In this document: positions 1 through 6,301 of the stretch, piece after piece
Layout of the letters: each line of letters starts with the position of its first letter
Position numbering within the stretch: position 1 is the stretch's first letter
Position numbers and translations under genes: made by a program
The notes under the pieces: model-generated
Databases searched by the model: none
Told to the model about the DNA's origin: nothing
The model's input: the letters and a program-made list of their open reading frames with translations, nothing else
NCBI GenBank assembly: GCA_902496345.1
Contig: CABVAP010000074.1
Coordinates: 1-11,053 of the forward strand
Length of the DNA stretch: 11,053 nucleotides
Direction of reading: 5' to 3'
DNA from: an uncultured Eubacteriales bacterium
GTDB taxonomy: Bacteria; Bacillota; Clostridia; Lachnospirales; CAG-274

Positions 1-131
1 ACGCCGTAGGCAAATAAATAGATTTCCAATGTAATTGGATTATAAACCAAAGACTAAAACAACCACAAAACTAGTTTTTAAAATCTTTTTATCAAAAAGA
101 TTCAGCCATACAACTTCTAATTTGTCGTAAT
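1..131. other. Intergenic flank with small inverted repeats, no gene
   Basis: No reading frame of note. Three compact inverted repeats lie close together: TCCAAT/ATTGGA with a 3-base loop (25-39), the perfect 12-bp palindrome AAAACTAGTTTT (67-78), and AATCTTTTT/AAAAAGATT with a 3-base loop (82-102). None is followed by a clean T-run on either strand, so I do not call them terminators. Bases 110-125 match, in inverted orientation, a 16-bp sequence at the other end of the window. Confidence 0.5.
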
Positions 132-166
132 AAAAAAGAGAATTGTCTTTGACAATTCTCTTTTTT
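132..166 (-). terminator. Bidirectional Rho-independent terminator of the pectate lyase gene
   Basis: A perfect 10-bp stem GAGAATTGTC/GACAATTCTC (138-147 and 151-160) with loop TTT is flanked by A6 on the left and T7 on the right. It therefore reads as hairpin plus U-tract on both strands. It starts 17 bases past the lyase stop codon, so it most likely ends that minus-strand transcript. It could also stop plus-strand transcription coming from outside the window. Confidence 0.85.
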
Positions 167-182
167 TGTTAACTATATGATG

Positions 183-2993
183 TTATTTGTAAGAAGTACT
201 TAACCAGTCGCTAGTAGTCCAGTCTGTCATAGCACCGGCACCTGTGTAAGGTACAACAACTTCTTGAAGTTCATCTGTAGGTATTAAATCATATTTGTAA
301 GTAAGTTTTCCGTCGCTTATGTAGTCAGAATTTTTTGCACCGGTTGAGTCAAGTTCATTCCAAGAAAACTCTTCAAGACTGCTACCTTCATTTTTCATCT
401 TAAAACCATCGGCGTTATCTGTGCTGTTTATGCTATCATAATCATATTTTAATTCTGTAGAACTTCCTTTTTTGTGGAGTTGGAATTTAACATTTTTTGC
501 AAGAAGTTTTCCAGCATATCCTTTTTTTTGTTCATAGCTCATAGGAGATGAAACGTCAATCATATAAAGGTTTTCGCCGAGTAACGCACCTCCACAAGTA
601 GAGAGCAATGCTTGGTTAGAAAGACCAAAGTGGAACTTACCATTAGTACCAGAGCCACTAGGAGATAAATTCCAGTTGATAGCTTCATAAATTTTTGAAC
701 TATCTATAACAGTATTAAATATATGAGCATTACCCCCTCTAAGACGAGGCATTCTGTCTTGAATTTCTTTATAGTAACAATCGTAAATTGTTACTGAAAG
801 TTTACCCATAGAGTCGGCAGATTCTGTGTCGCTTTGTCCAACAAGATGTGCTTTTTTATGAGGTGCTTCTACGGCAATAATCTGTGCTGGAGTATATCCT
901 CTGTCATTTCTTAAGTGATAGTACAACTCATTTGTTTTTGTTCCGTCTATAAGGTCTTGCTGATATGTTGCTTCGAGCTGATTAATCTGTTTAGTAACCC
1001 AGCTATCTTCGCTTTGGTCATCGCCTAAAAATCTACACCAAGAGATAACAACGTTATGTGATTTGTTTTTAATATCTATAGCACCGTCATAAGCTTTATT
1101 GAATGAACAGTGGTCAAACCATACATTTGTTGTAGCAACGTCTGAGCTGTTTGTAATTGTGAAATAATCCCAGTCATTATAATCATAATCTCCAGGGTCG
1201 GCGCTAGCACTTGAACTACCTTCGTCCCATTCCCAAATTTCATCAAATTCAAGATTTCTTATTATTATGTTATCGCTTGCCTTAATTGTAGTTGTTGCGT
1301 GTTTAATCTTTGAACCGTTCTTTGAGTAAATAGTAAGATTTTTTGTCTGTTGAATAGTTATACTACTTACGCCACTTTCTTTAAGAATATCATTTGTTTG
1401 AGCCTGAACGCTAGCAGCGGCAATATTCTTAAATGAATATCCAGGATTATCTGTTTTAATTTCATAGCAACCAAGATTTAAGTCATTTGTAATTTCAATT
1501 ACAGAAACTTTTCCACTTCTTGCGTTTGTAAGTGCCATATCAAATTCCTTTGCATTTGATACAGTAACGTATTTACTGTTACTTTCATCAATTACGCCAC
1601 CACCAGATATTTCATCAGAACCAAATCCAGTAAGCGTAAATTTAGCCTTTGAGTCAACAAATTCTGTTGATTCTTCTGTTTCGCCCTCAGTTGAACTTTC
1701 TGTATCTTTAGTATTGTCCTCGGTTGAGTTTTCTGTTACATCTTCAGTAGTAGTTTCAGTTGAACTTTCGCTAGTTTCCTCACTTGAGCCACCACCTTCA
1801 ATTCCTGAATAAAGTTCTACTTTATAGACGTCAATACCTCCACCAATAGGTGCAATTTGTAAAGGTGTAGTTTGACCTTTAGGTGCTTTATAAGTAAATG
1901 TAATAACTTCTGGAGTGTTATATGCAATAGCAACTTCTGGGTCAACTAAAAGTTTTGAATTGCCGTCAGAGTCGATACCGTATAAAGCTAATCTTCTTTC
2001 AACAGTAGCAGATGGGTTTACAGCAAGAACTTTTATAGTAACTGGTCCAGATACATTAAGTGCTATTTTAGCAGCAGAACCAGAAAGATTCATTTTATTA
2101 GTATAAGTCTTTCCAGAATGAGTTATTTTTTGTGATGCTATTTTGATAGTTTTTGCAGATGTAGCTATTAAACTAAACGTATCATTGATTTTATAATCAG
2201 TTGAAATAGTTTGTACGGCTAAATCGTCACCAGCAAGGGAATTAACTAGCTCAACTTTTTCAGTAGTAGATTCGGTAGTGCTTTCGGTAGTAGATTCGGT
2301 AGTACTTTCTATAGATTCAGAAGTGCTTTCAGTAGTAGATTCAGAAGTGCTTTCTGTAGATTCAGTAGTACTTTCAGTTGTAGATTCTGTTTCAGTAGTT
2401 GACTCTGTTGTTTCTTCCTCAGAAGAAGTATGTTCGCTACCACTTTCTGTTGAAGGGTCTGTGTCACCGTCATCTTTTTTTGTAGTAGATTCTGTTGTTT
2501 CAGAAGTAGTTGATTCAGATGTACTTTCAACAGTTGAATCAGTCACAGTTTCAGTAGTTACTGTAGTAGTTTCAGTAGTTACTGTAGTATTTTCAGTAGT
2601 AGATTCTGTCGTTTTAGTAGTAGTTTCAGTAGTAGATTCTGTTGTTTTAGTAGTATCATCTGTTCCGTCATAAGGTGTGAATTTAAAACTTCCGTTTAAA
2701 ACCTTCTGGAGAATAGCAGACGCATCATTAAAGCTAATGTCTTTTTTTCCAGTAACTCTTGCGAGTTCAATCTGTTCATCTGATAAATTTACTTTACCAA
2801 GAACATAGGAAATAACAAGAGATGCATCGGCTGCGTTTAGTGTTCCATTTTGGTCAATATCTCCAAGCAAAATTTCTGTAGCTGTTTCAGTTTCATTTTC
2901 ATCTGCAAATGATAAAACTGTACTCGAACATACAAGACACAATGAAACTAAAAAAGATACAATTTTTTTAGTAATTTTTTTTGCACCGTTCAT
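183..2993 (-). CDS. Secreted dockerin-containing pectate lyase, polysaccharide lyase family 1
   Basis: A 936-residue exported enzyme predicted to cleave polygalacturonan by calcium-dependent beta-elimination. Residues 1-30 are a signal peptide, with likely cleavage after SFA30. Residues 44-101 are a dockerin-like pair: the first loop is canonical (D45, D47, N49, D56), the second has lost its ligands. Residues 111-246 are a Thr/Ser/Glu linker. About 250-397 is a beta-rich module I do not recognise, possibly carbohydrate-binding. A second linker spans about 400-445. The PL1 beta-helix follows, with WFDH (625-628), DGAID (636-640), ISWC (650-653) and the RxPxxR motif R747-M-P-R-L-R752, whose arginines match the catalytic and substrate-binding arginines of PelC-type lyases. 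K713/K714 is the probable substrate lysine region. About 50 residues (660-712) look like a loop insertion. The ATG start has AAAGGA about 10 bases upstream. The gene is monocistronic. Assignment to PL1 is firm; pectate rather than pectin as substrate is inferred from family. Confidence 0.92.
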   Translation of the reverse strand: MNGAKKITKKIVSFLVSLCLVCSSTVLSFADENETETATEILLGDIDQNGTLNAADASLVISYVLGKVNLSDEQIELARVTGKKDISFNDASAILQKVLNGSFKFTPYDGTDDTTKTTESTTETTTKTTESTTENTTVTTETTTVTTETVTDSTVESTSESTTSETTESTTKKDDGDTDPSTESGSEHTSSEEETTESTTETESTTESTTESTESTSESTTESTSESIESTTESTTESTTESTTEKVELVNSLAGDDLAVQTISTDYKINDTFSLIATSAKTIKIASQKITHSGKTYTNKMNLSGSAAKIALNVSGPVTIKVLAVNPSATVERRLALYGIDSDGNSKLLVDPEVAIAYNTPEVITFTYKAPKGQTTPLQIAPIGGGIDVYKVELYSGIEGGGSSEETSESSTETTTEDVTENSTEDNTKDTESSTEGETEESTEFVDSKAKFTLTGFGSDEISGGGVIDESNSKYVTVSNAKEFDMALTNARSGKVSVIEITNDLNLGCYEIKTDNPGYSFKNIAAASVQAQTNDILKESGVSSITIQQTKNLTIYSKNGSKIKHATTTIKASDNIIIRNLEFDEIWEWDEGSSSASADPGDYDYNDWDYFTITNSSDVATTNVWFDHCSFNKAYDGAIDIKNKSHNVVISWCRFLGDDQSEDSWVTKQINQLEATYQQDLIDGTKTNELYYHLRNDRGYTPAQIIAVEAPHKKAHLVGQSDTESADSMGKLSVTIYDCYYKEIQDRMPRLRGGNAHIFNTVIDSSKIYEAINWNLSPSGSGTNGKFHFGLSNQALLSTCGGALLGENLYMIDVSSPMSYEQKKGYAGKLLAKNVKFQLHKKGSSTELKYDYDSINSTDNADGFKMKNEGSSLEEFSWNELDSTGAKNSDYISDGKLTYKYDLIPTDELQEVVVPYTGAGAMTDWTTSDWLSTSYK
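2255..2660 (-). repeat. Low-complexity 12-bp period repeat coding the Thr-Thr-Glu-Ser linker
   Basis: Within the lyase gene, codons for T-T-E-S, T-S-E-S and T-T-T-E units recur with a period of about 12 bases for roughly 135 residues. Such linkers separate modules of secreted Clostridia enzymes and are often O-glycosylated. The near-identical DNA units make this stretch prone to length change by slippage and to assembly error. Confidence 0.85.
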
Positions 2994-3003
2994 TTGTAAA
3001 CAT

Positions 3004-3009
3004 TCCTTT
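3004..3009 (-). promoter_or_regulatory. Ribosome binding site of the pectate lyase gene
   Basis: AAAGGA on the minus strand lies about 10 bases before the ATG at 2991-2993 and supports that start. Confidence 0.6.
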
Positions 3010-3018
3010 CATAAAAAT

Positions 3019-3048
3019 AAGAATTAAAAAATTAAGAATTAAAAAATA
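3019..3048. repeat. Tandem duplication of a 15-bp unit in the lyase leader
   Basis: Two adjacent copies of AAGAATTAAAAAATT (3019-3033) and AAGAATTAAAAAATA (3034-3048) differ only in the last base. They lie in the 5' untranslated leader of the lyase transcript, between promoter and ribosome binding site. Confidence 0.75.
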
Positions 3049-3085
3049 AGGGTTAGCTTTTTCGACCAACCATAACCACAACACA

Positions 3086-3115
3086 ATTATATATCAGATT
3101 TTCATATATTTTCAA
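3086..3115 (-). promoter_or_regulatory. Sigma-A type promoter of the pectate lyase gene
   Basis: On the minus strand TTGAAA (3110-3115) and TATAAT (3086-3091) are separated by 18 bases. The start of transcription would be near 3079, giving a leader of about 85 bases. The -10 is perfect and the -35 is 4/6. AT-rich surroundings raise the chance of a coincidental match. Confidence 0.6.
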
Positions 3116-3141
3116 TAACCAAATTGAAAAAAGTACAACTT

Positions 3142-3157
3142 TGTGAATTATGTCAGA
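3142..3157. promoter_or_regulatory. Possible CRP/FNR-family operator upstream of the lyase promoter
   Basis: TGTGA-N6-TCAGA matches the CRP consensus TGTGA-N6-TCACA with one mismatch. Its centre (3149.5) lies about 70 bases upstream of the inferred transcription start, near a spacing used by class I CRP-type activation. No regulator is encoded in the window, and the other two TTGTGAAYTAYG copies lack the second half-site, so this is a weak call. Confidence 0.25.
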
Positions 3158-3363
3158 CTAGTAAAAAAAGTTATTTTTTTATTGCAACTAAAAAAGCATA
3201 AAAAGCACTAAAAAATCGCAATTTTATGTTTTTTTTAAAATAATTATAAATGCTAATTTATAAATTGTACTAATGTACAAAATTGCATTTTTTTTTAAAT
3301 AAACAATTATCACAAAATCCACATATAAATTTGTGAACTACGTGTTTATTTTCACTATACAAA

Positions 3364-3413
3364 GCAGGGAAGGCTAGGGCGTTAAACACTAGCCTCACTA
3401 CTATGATATTCCC
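3364..3413 (-). ncRNA. GC-rich structured island, candidate small RNA or cis-element
   Basis: Bases 3364-3396 are about 58% G+C in a region that is otherwise nearly all A and T. AGGCTAG (3371-3377) and CTAGCCT (3389-3395) form a perfect 7-bp hairpin with an 11-base loop, and GGGAA (3367-3371) can also pair with TTCCC (3409-3413). A GC island with nested pairing in an AT-rich genome is a usual sign of structured RNA. I match it to no known riboswitch or small RNA, and the strand is uncertain. It lies about 285 bases before the lyase transcription start, so it is not in that leader if the promoter call is right. Confidence 0.35.
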
Positions 3414-3570
3414 ATTCCGTTCCTTAATAACATATTATAGTCCAAATTTTATTACCTTATTTTGTAGATAAGTATCTAAGTTTATCATTTCTTTTCTTAG
3501 AATTGGTTATTTTCTCCAGAAACTTTTATCCGTAAATGATATTATAAACGATTTTTTGTAAATATTCAAC

Positions 3571-3615
3571 AATAAAAATACAGATAACGCAATTTTGTGA
3601 ATTACGCTATCTGTA
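3571..3615 (-). terminator. Long hairpin with T-rich tail on the minus strand
   Basis: Bases 3579-3594 and 3600-3615 form a 16-position stem around a 5-base loop. Read on the minus strand, the two imperfect positions become G-U wobbles, so all 16 positions pair; on the plus strand they are A-C mismatches. The tail on the minus strand is TTTTTATTG. It lies about 260 bases past the carboxypeptidase stop, so it may end that transcript or a separate small RNA. A further inverted repeat, TTCAACAATA (3565-3574) and TATTGTTGAA (3630-3639), encloses it. Confidence 0.5.
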
Positions 3616-3737
3616 GAAAAAGTAAGTTGTATTGTTGAACTTGTAAAAACATCATAAAAGCTACAAATATAAGATAAGCAATTTTTTTGTTTTATAAATA
3701 AATCTAAAAAACTTAATAAAGAAAAATTAAACAATTC

Positions 3738-3766
3738 AAAAAAAGTCAAAATCAATCAAAATTGAC
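3738..3766 (-). terminator. Weak terminator-like hairpin downstream of the carboxypeptidase
   Basis: On the minus strand GTCAA and TTGAC (3762-3766 and 3745-3749) can pair and are followed by T7 (3738-3744). The stem is only 5 bp with a long AT loop, so efficiency would be low. It is the first such structure after the carboxypeptidase stop. Confidence 0.3.
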
Positions 3767-3877
3767 GATTATTACAAAAATTAGTCGGAAAATATAGTTT
3801 TAAACAATAAAACAGACGAACTGCACAAATGAACAAAAATACATCACGCTATAAAACTATTAGTATATCAAATTATT

Positions 3878-5086
3878 TTAGCCCCTGAACCATAAAATAG
3901 AAAGTCTTTTAAACATATCTGTAAGTTCTGCTTTTTCAACACTTTTTTCGGCGACAACGTCACTTTTTCCGACTTCTGTTTCGCCATTATAATAAATGAC
4001 TTCGCCCAATTTTTCACCGGCTGAAAAAGGTGCAATAACTCCGTCAGTAAGTTCAACTTTAGATGTAATTTGGGCTGATTTCCCTTTAGGCATAACAACC
4101 TTGACTTCATCTTTAACAATTCCATTTATAAAATCCTCATTGCCTTTATATACAGCAACAATTCCGACTTTTTCATTTTTATCATTTGCTTTTATAACTG
4201 TATAATTTGCAAAGCCAAAGTCAAGCAACTTCATAACTTCTTTAAATCTGACCTTTGGGTCGGGGGCAGCCATTACAACTGCGATAAGTTCCATACCGTT
4301 TCTTTCGGCTGTGCCAGATAAACAGTATAGGGCATTATCTGTTGAGCCTGTTTTTAATCCTGTTGCACCATTATACCACTTAATTAATTTATTTGTATTT
4401 GTGAGTCCAAACTCTGTATCGCCCTTTTTGGTTGTATGGGTTATTGTGTCTTGCCAAGTAGTTGTATATTTTTTTACATCTGGATATTTTTTGATAAGCT
4501 CTCTACTCATAATTGCAATATCTTTTGCAGACATAAGATGTCCATCTGTATCCAGTCCACAGGCATTTTTAAATACTGTATTTTTCATTCCTAGTTCTTG
4601 TGCCTTTTTGTTCATAAGTTGAACAAAGCCGTCTTCACTTCCACCAATAAATTCTGCCATAGCAACGGCAGCATCGTTTGCAGAGGCTATTGCGATGGCC
4701 TTTGTCAGCTCTGAAACTTTTTGTTGTTCATTTTCTTCAAGAAAAATCTGAGAGCCTCCCATACTTGCAGCGTGCTGACTGACTGTAACCATATCGTCCC
4801 AAGTTATCTTTTTTTGTGCAACTGAGTCATAAATTAGAATAAGCGTCATTATTTTTGTAACGCTAGCCGGAGCAAACATTTCATCAGCATTTTTTTCAAA
4901 TAGTATTTTCCCTGTCAATGGTTCCATAATGACGGCAGATTTTGCGTCAACATCTATAGAGGTATTTTGGGAGTTGGTTTTATTTTCTGTTTTTTTATCA
5001 TTTTGCCCATTTTCGGCAAATACACAAGAAAATAAATTTGAAAATATCAATATAAAAGCAACTATTCCAAATATGTATTTTTTCAA
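3878..5086 (-). CDS. dacF: D-alanyl-D-alanine carboxypeptidase (DacF/PBP5 type, peptidase S11)
   Basis: A low-molecular-weight penicillin-binding protein that removes the terminal D-Ala from peptidoglycan pentapeptides outside the membrane. All three active-site motifs are present: S75-V-T-K78 with nucleophile S75, S135-A-N137, and K245-T-G247. Residues 1-24 are a signal peptide (cleavage after VFA24), followed by a Lys/Asn/Thr-rich spacer to about 43 and the transpeptidase-like domain (about 48-260). A PBP5 C-terminal beta domain (about 275-372) follows. The last 20 residues, ending in FKRLSILWFRG, resemble the amphipathic membrane-anchor helix of the family. The length of 402 residues is normal. 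The start codon is TTG, supported by AGAAGGG six bases upstream; no in-frame ATG precedes the signal peptide. It lies about 100 bases beyond the Sel1-repeat gene in the same direction and probably has its own promoter. In spore formers DacF acts in cortex or forespore wall trimming; nothing here proves a sporulation role. Confidence 0.9.
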   Translation of the reverse strand: MKKYIFGIVAFILIFSNLFSCVFAENGQNDKKTENKTNSQNTSIDVDAKSAVIMEPLTGKILFEKNADEMFAPASVTKIMTLILIYDSVAQKKITWDDMVTVSQHAASMGGSQIFLEENEQQKVSELTKAIAIASANDAAVAMAEFIGGSEDGFVQLMNKKAQELGMKNTVFKNACGLDTDGHLMSAKDIAIMSRELIKKYPDVKKYTTTWQDTITHTTKKGDTEFGLTNTNKLIKWYNGATGLKTGSTDNALYCLSGTAERNGMELIAVVMAAPDPKVRFKEVMKLLDFGFANYTVIKANDKNEKVGIVAVYKGNEDFINGIVKDEVKVVMPKGKSAQITSKVELTDGVIAPFSAGEKLGEVIYYNGETEVGKSDVVAEKSVEKAELTDMFKRLSILWFRG

Positions 5087-5092
5087 AGCGTT

Positions 5093-5099
5093 CCCTTCT
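5093..5099 (-). promoter_or_regulatory. Ribosome binding site that fixes the TTG start of the carboxypeptidase
   Basis: AGAAGGG on the minus strand lies six bases before TTG (5084-5086), directly before a clean signal peptide beginning MKKYIF. Confidence 0.65.
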
Positions 5100-5121
5100 T
5101 TTTTTGGTATATTTCAAATTT

Positions 5122-5150
5122 ATTATAATAAAAATGGATTTATTCCAAAA
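5122..5150 (-). promoter_or_regulatory. Possible promoter of the carboxypeptidase gene
   Basis: A perfect -10 TATAAT lies at 5122-5127 on the minus strand. The -35 is poor: TTTTGG (5145-5150) at 17 bases or TTGGAA (5143-5148) at 15. Treat this as tentative; transcription may also run in from the Sel1-repeat gene, after which I see no terminator. Confidence 0.35.
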
Positions 5151-5188
5151 ATATAAGAAATGATTTAAACAACCTTGAAATTTATTGA

Positions 5189-5881
5189 TTATACCCCTAA
5201 TAACTGTAAATTTCGTTTAGCTTTAGCGTTTCCCATATCAGCACTTTTTTTCCAGAGTTCAGCTGTTTTTTGTGGGTCTTTTGAAACGCCTTGACCTTGA
5301 AAATACATAACACCGAGATTGAAGATACATTCAGAGTCATTGAGGTCAGCACCTTTTTGCCACCACATAGCTGCTTTTTTGAAATTTTTTTCTAAATTGA
5401 TACCGGCATAATAAATTTTTGCAAGGCTATCAATAGACGGAATATGGTTATTTTCGGCTGCTTTCATAAACCAAGCAATGGATTTTTGAATATTCTTTTC
5501 AACGCCAAATCCCTCCATATATAAAATGCCCATATTGTATTGTGCTTCTGTATGTCCTTGTTTTGCACTCATTGAAATATAATGGGCTGCTTTTTTATCG
5601 TCTTTTTCGATACCGTCACCTAAAAAATACATACTACCTAAGTTATACTGTGCATCTGCGTGACCACTTTCTGCACATTCTTCAAGTAATTCAAGTGCTT
5701 TTTTATAATCCTTTTGAACACCCTCTCCGGAATAATACAAACCGGCAAGGTTTACTTTTGCCTCAAGGTGACCATTTTTAGCACATTTCTCAAAAAGTTC
5801 AAAAGCTTTTTTTGTATCTCTTTCGACTCCGTCACCAAGAAAGTATTTACAAGCTTTTTCAAAGTCTAAATTTTTTTCCAA
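5189..5881 (-). CDS. Sel1-like repeat protein (SLR/TPR solenoid)
   Basis: A 230-residue cytoplasmic protein made almost wholly of six 36-residue Sel1-like repeats (about 1-38, 39-74, 75-110, 111-146, 147-182, 183-218) with a short cap ending LQLLGV. Each unit has the pattern A..LG.LY..G.GV.KD..KA..W..KAA..G. Repeat 5 is the most divergent, with AGINLEKN in place of the G-x-GV-x-KD turn. There is no signal peptide, membrane segment or catalytic motif; such solenoids act as protein-protein scaffolds and the partner cannot be read from sequence. I chose the TTG at 5879-5881 because AAAGGG lies eight bases before it. The frame extends to another TTG at 5906-5908, giving 239 residues, but that has no ribosome binding site and would sit almost at the transcription start. 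The gene has its own promoter. Confidence 0.85.
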   Translation of the reverse strand: MEKNLDFEKACKYFLGDGVERDTKKAFELFEKCAKNGHLEAKVNLAGLYYSGEGVQKDYKKALELLEECAESGHADAQYNLGSMYFLGDGIEKDDKKAAHYISMSAKQGHTEAQYNMGILYMEGFGVEKNIQKSIAWFMKAAENNHIPSIDSLAKIYYAGINLEKNFKKAAMWWQKGADLNDSECIFNLGVMYFQGQGVSKDPQKTAELWKKSADMGNAKAKRNLQLLGV

Positions 5882-5889
5882 TACAAACA

Positions 5890-5895
5890 CCCTTT
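5890..5895 (-). promoter_or_regulatory. Ribosome binding site deciding the start of the Sel1-repeat gene
   Basis: AAAGGG on the minus strand is eight bases before TTG at 5879-5881. It lies inside the longer version of the frame, which argues that the nine extra codons upstream are not translated. Confidence 0.6.
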
Positions 5896-5916
5896 CATTA
5901 TCTAGCAATTTAAAGC

Positions 5917-5945
5917 ATTATACAACAAAATCTAAAGATTGTAAA
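5917..5945 (-). promoter_or_regulatory. Sigma-A type promoter of the Sel1-repeat gene
   Basis: On the minus strand TTTACA (5940-5945, 5/6 match) and a perfect TATAAT (5917-5922) are separated by exactly 17 bases. Transcription would start near 5910, leaving a leader of about 30 bases before the chosen TTG. Confidence 0.7.
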
Positions 5946-5990
5946 TATTTAATTATAATTTAGAAAATATAAAAGAGGGTAGGGCAAGAC

Positions 5991-6024
5991 AAAAAAAATC
6001 CCCCAATTCTTATGAGAAATGGGG
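5991..6024 (-). terminator. Rho-independent terminator of the decayed cyclase/HD operon
   Basis: On the minus strand CCCCATTTCT and AGAATTGGGG (6015-6024 and 6001-6010) pair over 10 positions with one mismatch around a 4-base loop, followed by GA and T8. It lies 10 bases past the last stop of the decayed HD gene and remains well formed although the genes before it are broken. Confidence 0.85.
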
Positions 6025-6033
6025 AATAGGATA

Positions 6034-6301
6034 TTATTTTAATATGCCGTGATTACTTATATAATCAATGCTTTTCTTTATTTTATCAAGCAAATTTACT
6101 TCGATTAATTTGCTGACATTTCTTAAATTATGTTTTTGTATCAGTTTGTCTATTCTCCTCATCAAGGAAGCTTGCTTTATTTAAGTCTATTATTTTTTCT
6201 TTCGATAATTTTAAATATTCTTGTTCGGTTACAGCTTCATCTTTAGATATTTTATTTGACAATAAGTCAATTTCATAAAGAGCAACAAGGTAATCAAATC
6301 G
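6034..6301 (-). pseudogene. 3' remnant of the GAF/HD-domain gene (past the stop, then frameshifted)
   Basis: Past the TAA at 6302-6304 the same frame stays open to 6128-6130 and reads RFDYLVALYEIDLLSNKISKD and on to NKASFLDEE. From memory of related GAF/HD proteins, this kind of segment follows STRLGxKLxxVL. Near 6150-6170 the reading moves to a second frame, RRIDKLIQKH through DYISNHGILK, ending with TAA at 6034-6036. The HHExxxGxGYP part expected in HD-GYP phosphodiesterases is absent, so the catalytic half is missing. It is the tail of the decayed gene, not a gene of its own. The nonsense change is certain; the later frameshift is inferred from continuity of coding character. Confidence 0.65.

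Larger units (their letters stand above)
3116..3877. other. Long AT-rich intergenic region with RNA-like hairpins, no convincing gene
   Basis: About 760 bases without a credible protein gene. An 82-codon minus frame (3507-3755) is a composition artefact: it has strongly biased Phe/Ile/Ser/Leu content and runs through the large hairpin. Beyond the hairpins listed separately, the stretch contains two AT hairpins. One is CATAAAA/TTTTATG (3197-3228) followed by T8. The other has arms AAATGC-AATT-TTGTAC and GTACAA-AATT-GCATTT (3248-3290), followed by T9. Both T-runs are on the plus strand, although no plus-strand gene precedes them. Three copies of TTGTGAAYTAYG lie at 3141, 3331 and 3595. Confidence 0.55.

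Noticed and set aside
2255..2660. Regular short repeats resembling a CRISPR or VNTR array
   Set aside because: The period is about 12 bases, there are no spacers, and the repeats lie in frame inside a linker of a secreted enzyme.
2278..2673. Long plus-strand frame rich in Val/Ser/Asp repeats
   Set aside because: It is the antisense shadow of the Thr/Ser/Glu linker of the pectate lyase; its repetitive make-up comes only from those codons.
2925..2990. Lipoprotein signal in the pectate lyase (cysteines at 19 and 22)
   Set aside because: The residues before each cysteine (Leu18, Val21) do not fit a lipobox; a type I cleavage site SFA30 follows.
3046..3070. GGTT/AACC pairing in the lyase leader as a riboswitch
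   Set aside because: Only four to five base pairs with mismatches and no conserved core; not distinguishable from chance.
3507..3755. 82-codon minus-strand frame upstream of the lyase
   Set aside because: Phe/Ile/Leu/Ser-rich composition expected from AT-rich DNA, no ribosome binding site, and it runs through the strong hairpin at 3579-3615.
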